Assembly: GCA_021014325.1 (NCBI GenBank)
Contig: CM037462.1
Span: 6,542,318 to 6,606,317 of the forward strand
Source of the DNA: Plazaster borealis
Lineage: Eukaryota > Echinodermata > Asteroidea > Forcipulatida > Labidiasteridae
Direction of reading: 5' to 3'
Length of the DNA stretch: 64,000 bases
The position numbers and the translations under genes were made by a program. The notes under the pieces are model-generated. The model was not told where the DNA came from and made no database searches. It worked only from the letters and a program-made list of their open reading frames with translations. Positions 11,827 through 22,500 of this stretch are shown in pieces (the first letter of the stretch is position 1; every line of letters starts with the position of its first letter).

Positions 11827-12125
11827 GCGCGAAGGGCACAATCCTGGAAAGCGCACCTTTGACCTCCCATCCATTCACACTACAGATCGGATTCGTGTAG
11901 TCACACACACACGACTGTACACCCATATACATTGTGTATAAACAACATTACATTATGTGTATGTGTGCGCACACACAGACAATCGAAAAGTTCATGCTGT
12001 ATGATGGTGGACTGACAAACACGTCACTTGCGAGCCGGACCAATCATAACACAGATATGGAAAGCTTACGTCACTGGCCGTTTATCCAATGAAATCCTTG
12101 TATCCAATGAAATCATTGGGTCTGT
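11827..12125. repeat. Dispersed repeat shared with 47852-48176
   Basis: Common blocks include CATCCATTCA(C/T)TCACAC, ATTGTGTATAAACAACATTA, GACAAACACGTCACTT, GGACCAATCATAACACAGAT and CCGTTTATCCAATGAAATC, in the same order at 47910-48170. It appears to be the host sequence into which the 9618 element inserted, because the uninterrupted relative has one GCCTTGAGC at 47863-47873. Confidence 0.8.
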
Positions 12126-12325
12126 AAAACCAAAGAGAAAGGACACAACCGCCATAAAACACGCGTCGTTCCAATGCTAATGGTCCAATCGCAGTCCTTC
12201 GACATTCAAAGATCGACCCCCAAAACACAAAGAAACAAACCAAAAATATGGTAGAACAACAAGAAAAAGTCAAAAAAGCATAATAAATCCAAAGACGACT
12301 GATAAACGTGGTGCACAAAGTACAT

Positions 12326-12401
12326 GTACAACCATGGAGGTTCCTACCTCCATGGTACAACCATAGAGAAAGGACCCAGAGTCCTTTCTCTATGGTACAA
12401 C
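12326..12401. repeat. Two hairpins delimited by three GTACAAC copies
   Basis: GTACAAC occurs at 12326, 12355 and 12395. Exactly between the first two is CATGGAGGT-TCCT-ACCTCCATG (9-bp arms); exactly between the last two is CATAGAGAAAGGAC-CCAGA-GTCCTTTCTCTATG (14-bp arms). All arms are perfect. Confidence 0.9.
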
Positions 12402-12551
12402 TATAGGTACTGCCACGGAGCATGGAGGTAGAATCATGCACGGAGGAAGGCACGGTACTGGCATAGACCAAAGACCCAGTAACTGGGGCGCTGAAGTCCT
12501 TAAACATTTTTTTGACATCTTCGTTTGGCGACCGAAACCAAATTAGGCGAA

Positions 12552-12651
12552 TATGTGCCCAAGGAACTGGAGCTGCCGAGTTCATCGGTTCATCGCTCTA
12601 TATAGAGCGATGAACCGATGAACTCGGCAGCTCAAGTTCCTTGGGCACATA
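12552..12651. repeat. 100-bp near-perfect spacerless palindrome
   Basis: Arms 12552-12601 and 12602-12651 pair over 50 bp with one mismatch (GGAACTGGAGC against GGAACTTGAGC), centred on CTCTATATAGAG. The right arm overlaps the end of a 102-codon minus-strand ORF (12598-12906). Confidence 0.92.
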
Positions 12652-12906
12652 CTCCGAATCCCAAATGAACCTGTCAAGATATATACGCCCTACATACTCT
12701 AATCTGTTGGAACGAGACCAGGAAGCTAGGCAACGCACAACATTTTCTAAGACAATCTTCAACGCCTGCTTGAAGATAGTGAAGACATCCTGCGAGCAGA
12801 ACAAATCGCAACAAAAGATCGCAGTATAATTGGAAGAAGCTTGTAGTCGCCTGCTCCGCAGCCGAAGTATGATGTATATAGAGCCATACAGAGTCTCACA
12901 TAACAC
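12598..12906 (-). other. 102-codon minus-strand ORF of unknown status
   Basis: An open frame with an amphipathic middle (IFKQALKIVLENVVRCL) and a polar tail that ends at a stop in the centre of the palindrome. Composition is protein-like, but no family was recognised and no splice context was established. It may be chance or a fragment of an older exon. Confidence 0.2.
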
Positions 12907-12909
12907 TTG

Positions 12910-13440
12910 AAGTCACTGCAGACATTGTTCCACGTATGGCTTCACAGGTCACCAACAAACCGGCGCTTATTGAGGCATCAAAGATCGGACCGATAAAATA
13001 ACAATTTTGTTTTAAGTAATTTAGCTGTTTGCATACTTCCAATAAACCAAGGAAGGTAATTAGGACATCAGTTGATTGCATTAGTTAAATTTTTCAATTA
13101 TAGAAAAAGGCATTGACCGGTGAAAACTGGTCACAGGAGGAATAAACATATGGAACATGCGCGTTGCCAGGAGGGTCCCCCACCCATCCCCAAATACTAT
13201 TTTTCAACGAAATAACGAAATAATTATTTTTAGTGAACGACATAAATTATTTCACAGGGAACGCAATTGTATTTTGTGTGAATACGAGATTCCCTAGATA
13301 GGCCTAGGCATTGTATTTTGCTCGACCTGTTCATTTTTTCCTTTACCCGCTCCGTCATATTTTTTGCCCGCTCTGCCTATCACACTAGGTAAAAAATAGT
13401 CTGGTTTTCGTTGATCAAGCCTAGCCTGTAATAAGAATAC
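12910..13440. other. Upstream region of DBT, no gene seen
   Basis: No supported exon or repeat. The last ~100 bp may hold the DBT promoter; no TATA box is evident before 13509. Confidence 0.35.
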
Positions 13441-13508
13441 GATAATTTCGAGACGCCAGACGTTGCAGTTCGGCGTGTATTTGGTGTTGGACCGTTCTGA
13501 GGACCAAG

Positions 13509-13574
13509 ATGGCCAGCTTTACTCGTCAAATTTGTGGATTTTCGTCTCCTTTGGTGCGCTGTTTTCGATTACAT
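13509..13574 (+). CDS. DBT: Proposed DBT first exon (mitochondrial targeting peptide)
   Basis: ATG in a strong context (AAGATGGCC) opens 22 codons, [18 protein letters not shown]..., with several Arg, no acidic residues and hydroxylated residues, as in mitochondrial presequences. It ends at a GTAAGA donor in phase 0. It lies in the correct orientation about 4.6 kb upstream of the first certain DBT exon. The link to DBT is inference; it could instead start another mitochondrial gene. Confidence 0.5.
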
Positions 13575-16500
13575 GTAAGATCATTAGTATGTTTTCTTAC
13601 CCTACCCTAAAATTTAAGTATGTTCTCAAAATTCGTTGTTTGCGTGGTATGCGCGGTGACATGGATGAGAACCGCGATTGTATCAATAACGAAAAATGCG
13701 TCCTTTTCCGACACGTGACGTATCTAGTCGAAATCACAGGGTCGGGGAGATAGCTCGGTGTGGGACAATCACTAGATTCCTGCAAAAAAAAGCACATTTT
13801 GAAAATGATTCTCGTAGTTGGTCTGTAAACCAATAATTGACTTTGCGATATGGGTTGTTTTGTCTTTGTTTTTGTTTGTTTGTTTGTATGTTGGGGGTAT
13901 TATATTTGTGACTTTCTGTGCCTTGGTGTTGGTCTGGGGTGTTTTTTTGTTTGTTGTTTTTGTTTTTTTGGGCCGAGTCCCTTTCCTTTTCATCACAAAC
14001 TTGACATCAGAACAACCTCAACTATAGTTGGAACTGGTCCCAACTTGGGTGTTATAGTTGGGCGCCCCAACTGTAGTTGGGATTGCAGTAGACCCAGTAA
14101 CTGGGGCGCTGTACTCGTTTTCTTCTTCCATATAATTAAGTAGGTAGTTCAGATGAAAAATAAATAAATGGGTTTTACTTCTGAAACATTGCAGTCTGAT
14201 AATACATACCTGAAGTAAACTGGCGTTTAAAATTTGAAAATTGGATGTTTGGTTGCAAAGATATACCTCTTTTTATGAGCTAGGATCGTTACAAAACGAG
14301 TAGTAAAAATCTTGTGCAATTCTTATTATTTTCTTTATTTTAGCCATGGCGAAGCTTCAACACAAAGCCTGTGGATTGGACACTTACCGACACAAGAGGG
14401 CGCACTCTGTGTCAAGGATTGCTCAGCTGTTGCGCAATACGAGGCCTGCGAGGCCCGTTCGTGTTGGTTCGTTATGTTTCGCGTGATGCAGCATGAAAAA
14501 GTAGCTGCAGAGAAAGTCTTTAAGCCTAAACAGTTTTTAATAATGCTGCACACAAATTTCACACGTATATAAATTGAATTAGTCTTCTTTTTTGCCCATA
14601 ATTTCACATTTGATTTGGCTGTATATTTAATGGCATAATTTTAAGAAGAAAAGTTCAAAAACGTTCAAAACAAAGGAAAAATTAACCAAGGTTTTCGTGA
14701 AATATATAACCGTATGCGCAAGAGTGTCAGCTGCAACTTGCCGTTGAAATTTTCTCATTTCCTCCAGGCTAATTCATGCGAAGTGCGAAAAACCAACATC
14801 AAGCTTATTTGGACATTTCCAAAGTTTTCCGAAGCTTTCCGGCCGCAAGTTGATTGTCAGGTTATGCATGAGTTTGAATGGGCCAGTGTGTGTCTGTGTG
14901 GTGCGGGGAAATGTGTACATACGATGTCAGTTGACTGAACGGCCTGTTAGGCTAATATAAGTACCGACTCAATTACATGAGCAAATCGTCAAGTCTTTCT
15001 TGAGTTTTGCCACGAAATTACAGCATTTCAAGACAAATTGCCATTGTAAGTCGAGAACAACTTGAGAAAATCAAAAATTACCTCAGGGGCTAAGAAAATG
15101 AGCAAGGCAAAAGGAACATGCTTATAACTTATTTAAGCATAAATGCTTCCTCCATGGTTAGGCCAAGGTTTGAAATGAAAAACCTTGATAAATTCTTCCA
15201 TTTACACTGATTGCAGCTCTCGCAGTCCACGCATGATCGATCACGGTTATCGCTTTAGTGGAGACTATCCTGTAGAGCTCTATGGGCGATCCCAACTATA
15301 GTTGGGGTGCCCTAACTGTAACACTCAAGTTGGGACCAGTCCTAACTATAGTTCAACGATTTTCAAGACGGGAACACAAGTACTGTAAAGACGTATACAC
15401 CACTAGTTGATGTATTGTTATACCTAAGGAATTGTATTGTATGTCACTGTCAGTCTTGTCGTTGACGTTACATTAGTCGTAGTCTAACTTACACCCAGTA
15501 ACTCACTAATCAAATGTAACTGGGCCCGAGCCTGGGCGCTTGGGCTGGGGTGCTGTACTCCTCTTTTTGAATTTTGACTTTGAGTTTGGCTGTCTTACTA
15601 GCGCCCCAGGCAAACGTGTTTAAATTTGTTTCAGTAATTTGCTATTTTTTCCCGAAAATCAGTTTTCAAAAATTGCCCAATTGAAAAACCCCCAAAACAA
15701 ACACAAAACTAAATAGCTGGAATATCACCTGCTGGGCTTCTCAATAAATATCAAAGATGAAATATCAGGCATTTAATTGTACTCAGGATCATCTTAGTGC
15801 TCCAAACCAAATATGCCAAAAATCAATGTTTTCTAGGACCAAAATAATGCAATGGTACAATCATGACATACAGGGCAGTGCGCCTCCTTGATGCATTAAG
15901 GGATCTGGATGTTGAGTACTCCTAGAACTATGAGGTTTGTTCTAGGTTTGTTCCGCTATTCATAGTTCTAGGAGTAGATGTTGAGCACATTCTACGGATA
16001 AGCACAATGTGTACTTTGCACATATTTTTGCCCAATCTGCAGAATGCCTACGGGGAAAAATGTGTGCAACCTGTAGTTTATACAAATATGTAGAATGCGC
16101 TGAGCATCCAGATCCCAAAATTTGAGCTGAATGAAGGGTGATTGCCCACAAGATTTATTGATGATCCAAGTTAATTTTGTCATTTTTAGAGATGTACATC
16201 ACGCTATATCAGTGTCTGCAGTATTACACAACCACAAACTGAGAATGTGTCAAGGCATCTTCAATGTGCAAGGTTACATCATCCAGGACTAGGCCATGTG
16301 ATCCCTTTTAGAAACATTAACACTGCAACAGGTACATGAACATCCAGAGATGTATTTTTTTTTACTTCAAGCATAATTGTTATAATTATACAATTGTCAT
16401 TACGTGGTGGTACATGTATGATGCTAAGTGTAGTACAGGCATGATATTCTTCCTACTTCAGTCTGATTTCCGATTTTTTTGCTTTCAGAAAATCAGCAAA

Positions 16501-19500
16501 ATTGGTATTAAATAGGCTGAAAAGTTGATTAAAGCCTACACCATGTGTACATGTAGGTCAGCCCTTGTACTCCATATCATTATGCTACTTTTTTCCCAAG
16601 GGCCAAAGATCATGCCTGGTAGTAATAAATGGCATGTAGTAATTATCAACGTTTCATGGCCGAGTGGTCAAGCCCACTGGACTCAAGCTCTAGTGTTTCT
16701 GATCAGCAGAGTGTGGGTTCAAGTCTCGGTCTTGACACTTGTGTCCTTAAAGGGTGTGTACAACATTGGTAAGAATGAAAATATAAATGCTCACAGATTT
16801 GCACATAACTTATACGGTATAGGCCCTAAAGATGGTCATGGTAGAAAACTTCCCTTGAAATAGTTTTGCTTGAAATGCCATATTTTTTATGAAATGAGTA
16901 AAATAATAGTATTTATCCTGCAGGATAAATTCCGATGTTTGAAAAAAAGTTAAAACACATAAGGGTTTTTTTCACTGTTTTCTCATGACTCCGAAGACCG
17001 ATTTAGCTTAAACTTTCACAGGTTTGTTATTTCATGTATATGTTGGGTCACATCGAGACTGGATACAGGTCTTCGGCAATTACCAATGTTGTACACACCC
17101 TTTAAGCAAGACACTTAACCATTATTGCTCTGTCCTTTGGATGGGACGTAAGGCCATAGGTCCCAAGTGTTGTGTCATGCACATTAAAGAATCCAGTGAT
17201 TGATTAATTGATTGTTTTATGTTATGGTTGGCTGCAGATTGCGCAGCAGCACCTCATAAACCATTAGATGGTGCTATGCTTTGAGATGCCCTTGGGTGTG
17301 ATAAAGCGTTATGATCTTTCAACTAATGGTATTTGTACAATGTACAATGTACTAAAACATCCATGTTGGGTAAGGATAAAACGTACTCTTACATGGACAC
17401 TTGATGATTAGAAGGCCCAATTCCTACATGGCTACTGAGTAAAACACTTCCAAAATGCAATTTGTATTAATTCATTTGTTACACAGCACTTGGGTCCCAC
17501 AATCACAGGTGAAAACTCCAAGATGCTAGAGTCACTTGCCAACTGCCTGACCGATGTCCAAAACTGGATGTCGACCAATTCCTGAAGTTCAATCCTCACA
17601 AAACTGAGTTTCTTGTCATCTCTTCTCCCAAGCTCATGCACAAAATCTAAATCAAAAACATACAGATTGGCAATGCTCTTGTCAAACCCAGCTCTGATGC
17701 CAGCAATTTCTGAGTGCTATTCGATCAATTCACAGGTGTCCTATATGCACCTTAGGTGTATAGCAGCAATTCGTTGCTGCTCACAACAAATGCAGCAGTG
17801 AAGCTCATCCATGCATTCATCACTACCAGACTTCACTTCTGTATCAGTCTCCGCCCTGGGCTTCCTTCAAAACTTGGTTTTCTTTGTTTTACCTCAGTGC
17901 TGAACTGTTGGCATAGGGCCCCTTTTTTAAATTTTTATTTTATAATTTTTTTCCATAGAAATCAGGCTTATAAAAACATTGTGTAAAATGTTGTTTTATT
18001 TTTTCATACAAACTTCAGCCCATCTGAAAAAGTAAAAAAGGTAAGAAATCACCTTGGTGCAGTATTAAACTGCTCCACAGGAGGATGGGGATGGCCATAT
18101 TCTGAAGGAGTACACTGGTATTGACTTCTCAAACAAAGATCCAAATTGATCAAAAAATATTAATATATTTCATGCCTTGGATTGTTTTTGTTGTTCCTTG
18201 ACAGCTTTACGATCTGATATAATGCAGTTCAAACTATCCGATATAGGGGAAGGAATAGCAGAGGTAACTGTCAAAGAATGGTAAGTATACTCTTAAAACA
18301 CTCAACAGCAGCATATATTTATCATAATATCAACCCTAAATAACAAAATGTACCAATGTGTGACCACTGCGTCACAGACTGCATTATCAGTCTATTAAAA
18401 GTGTCATTTAGGATTTACTTTGCTTGGCTATTTTATGTGTTGCTGTAACAACAGTGTACATGTTGAACCTTTGCCATGATGCTTCATATTTGTGAAACCC
18501 CATTCAACATTCATTGATTCCTTGTGGTGTGTCCCGGCCGAGCGGATAAGAGCACCGGACTCAAGCTCTGGTGTTTCTGATAAGCAGAGTGTGGGTTCGA
18601 GTCCCGGTCATGATATTTGTGTCCTTAAGCAAGACACTTACCGTTATTGCTGCGTCCTTCGGATGGGACGTTAGGTCCCGTGTGTTGTGTAATGCATGTA
18701 AAAGTACCCAGTGCACTTATTGTAAAGAGAAGGGGTTCGCCCTGGTGTTCCTGGTTTGATTTGCTGCATATTGCGCCACAGCACCTTGTAAAACATTACA
18801 AGGAAAAGGGTCTCATACTTCAACACGTAGCTCCACATACCTTGCAGGAAAAATAGTGAGCGCTTTGAAACGCCCATCGGATGTGATAAAGCACTGTAGT
18901 AATGTTGAAGTGCCATGAGCGTCACTGAGTGACGGATTTGAGCACTAAATGTTGTGTTTCATGTATCTGTGTTTGCAGGTATGTGAAAGAGGGGGACATA
19001 GTAGCACAGTTTGATAGTATCTGTGAGGTACAAAGTGACAAGGCTTCAGTCACCATTACAAGTCGTTATGATGGTGTTATTAAGAAGATCCACTATGACA
19101 TTGATGACATCGCACGTGTTGGTAACCCCCTTGTGGATATACAGGTGGCTTCAGAGACAAAACAAGGTAACTTGACACAAGTTCTCAATCTACATCATCT
19201 GACACTGAATCATTATTACCATGGGTGTTGGGGGAGTTCAGTTTTATTCACATTTTCCCCAAAGCTGTACACATGAAAATATTTTGGGTGAAAGTAGGTC
19301 AATTGCCATTTGAAAAAGTCAATTATTTCTTTCCCCTTGAAACTGAAAGTGCATCCAATGTACAATTGAGTTACATGAGAACAAGATTAGACTTAAAACG
19401 TCAAGATTATAAAATTGATCACTTGTTGGTAGATTTTGAAAATGAAGACTCATCATCCAGTGAAAGTGACAGTGACAGAGAAGATGACATATCTCAATCT

Positions 19501-22500
19501 ACAAGGAATAGCACTCCTGATAGTGCACACAGTGTCAAAGTATTGGCCACACCAGCCGTCAAGAGACTTGCTATGGAAAACAATGTAAGTAATTATAACC
19601 ATTGAAGATGAAGACAATTTCCTCAAATGAACCAATTAAAAAAATTAAAAACACCCGATATTCTCTCTCTCTCTCTCTTTTGAAGTTTACCTTAACATTA
19701 AAAGCTTATGACAGTGTGGCAACATTTACATTACACTTACTATTATTGTACAGATATCACTGGTTGATGTGACTGGGACAGGCAAGGATGGAAGGGTACT
19801 CAAAGAAGATATGCTCAATCACATAGACATGCTTCAAAGTGATAGGCAACCAGCAATGACAGGTATCATCTCTTGAGCATAACAGTGCTTAGGGTTAGGC
19901 ATCTTCAATTTTCATATTATGAGCTCACCTTTACTCAGTCAATTGTAATCATTTGGTTCTGGTTCACCAGGAATTGTCCAAACCTTGGCAGTCAGCCATG
20001 GCTGGAATGTTGGACTTGCCTTCCATGCTGAATACAATTGTAAACAATGGTGTTAGCCTATCGATCTATCGTAATCCTCGTTTGAACAACAAAAGGGCAA
20101 ATGTCAGGATGCGGGATTACACAATATTTATGCTACACGATGGAATTTTCGGGTGTGTTAAAATAGCACACGCTGTTGAAGAAAAAAAGGTTCAGGAATG
20201 TGTACAAATTTGTCGGCGGCATGCCATGCACAACTTTAAAGCAGGTTTATCAGACATCCGTTTTATGGTTTGTGAAAGTTTTGCACGTATATAGATGCTT
20301 CTGGTGTTCACTAGTTAAGAGTAATATGAGCTTATGACTACTTAAAGTTCGCTTGCTATTTACGTGGCTGTTTTTTGGCAGAAATTTATTTTCTGAATTG
20401 TCAATGAAAGAAGCCATCTCCAGTAGATAGGAAGGTGTTGCTCATTTGTTGGTCTTGTGTTTCATTAATCATATTAAATTCATGGGGCTAGATAGCTCAG
20501 TTGGTAGAGCGCCGGCACTTTAATCCAGAGGTCAGTGGTTCAACCCAAAACTACACTGGTTTATAATTTGAAAAAATATATCTACATATATTTTTATAGC
20601 CATCCTTACTTTTATTTGTTTCCAACAGTACCATCTGTCCAGCAAGTTTCTGCTTTCCAATCTCCTAAACAAACACCGATCCTTTCCCCTACACCTGCAT
20701 CAGTTGTGCCCCCACCAAGGCCAGCACAGCCAGTGGTCTTAGGCAAGGACCATACAGAACCTATTACAGGCATTAAGAAAGCCATGGTGAAGACAATGAC
20801 AGCTGCCAATAAAATACCACACTTTGGTTATTGTGATGAGATTGACGTCACATCTCTTATGCTGCTTAAAGGAATCATGAAAAAGTCAGCTGCTCAGAGA
20901 GGAGTCCAATTCTCTATGATGCCAATGTTTATTAAGGTATTAATAAAGCAACTGTCATACCTTTCTATTTAATCTGCATGTGTTTGCCCTTTAATAATTG
21001 AGAAGAAATGAAGGGTTTGTGTAAATATAGTGTAAAAGAGGGCCGCAAGCTTTTTTGATTCACCAGTTAATCATAACATACCTCAAAGTAGTTGCGTGAA
21101 TGTGTTGCAAATCCACGTAAAACAGTAAGCAGATTGAACAGTCAGCCAAAATCTCTATGGACTTAGGTGAAATGTTCATTAAAAAGATGTGTCTTCAAGG
21201 CTGTTTTAAATAAATGTCTGTTGTCTGGATGGCTCTGATGGAATGAGGAAGACCATTCCAGACCTTCCCTGCAGCTACTAAAAAAGAACGGTATCCCATG
21301 AATTATTCCAGCATATCCCACATGGTGCTTTTGTCTTGGTGTGAGATACTTAACATATCCAGCTCAAAAGACAGATGAAGTCCATTTGAACAACAAGAGC
21401 AAGGAAATCCACAGGTTGTGAATGATATCATTTCATGGACGTATCAAAGAAATTTATTTGGGAAATTTGTGGGAAAGCATTATTGATGCAATGACAGATT
21501 CAATCTTATATTTAAAACCTGTTGTAGCTATTTCAAAAGTATTAAAAGTGATTACAGTGGACTGACTTGCATTCCAAGAGGGCAACTTGTACAGCTGTTT
21601 GACAAGTCAAATACTTTTTTTAAGATACATGCGAGTTTCCATAATGTATTGGCTGTAACTATTTAAAAAGAGGAAGCTTGTTGACCATAGACTTGACATG
21701 TTCAAACTTATGACTGATTTGGTTCATAATGTTCTGTACCGACTGAAACCACAGGCCCCTTTTTCATTGTAGGCAGCTTCTATGGCTCTCAATTTCTTCC
21801 CTATTCTCAATGCAAGTGTGGATGAAGCTTGTGAGCAAATGACATACAAGGTGAGTCCAGCTTAAATACCCTGATTGAACACATCAGGAATTCTTATCTC
21901 TGTACAATCATAAATACACAGATTGAACTTAAACACATTGGGAATTCTTATCTCTGTCCAATCATAAATACCCTGATTGAACACAATGGGAATTCTTATG
22001 TCCAATCATAAATACCCTGATTGAACTTAAACACATTAGGTATTCTTATCTCGGTCCAATCATAAATACACTGATTGAACTTAAACACATTAGGAATTCT
22101 TATCTCGGTCCAATCATAAATACACTGATTGAACTTAAACACATTAGGAATTCTTATCTCTGTCCAATCATAAATACCCTGATTGAACTTAAACACATTA
22201 GGTATTCTTATCTCTGTCCAATCATAAATACCCTGATTGAACTTAAACACATTAGGTATTCTTATCTCGGTCCAATCATAAATACACTGATTGAACTTAA
22301 ACACATTAGGAATTCTTATCTCGGTCCAATCATAAATACACTGATTGAACTTAAACACCTTAGGAATTCTTATCTTTGTCCAATCATAAATACCCTGATT
22401 GAACTTGAACACATTAGGTATTCTTATCTCTGTCCAATCATAAATACCCTGATTGAACTTGAACACATTAGGTATTTTTATCTCTGTCCAATCATAAATA

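Noticed and set aside
18528..18612. Functional tRNA-Leu/Ser gene
   Set aside because: The A and B boxes are present but the acceptor stem does not close, and a shared non-tRNA body follows, as in a SINE.
19953..20294. 113-codon ORF in a DBT intron
   Set aside because: It lies between exons 19754-19862 and 20629-20936 that join in phase without it, and it has no domain resemblance.
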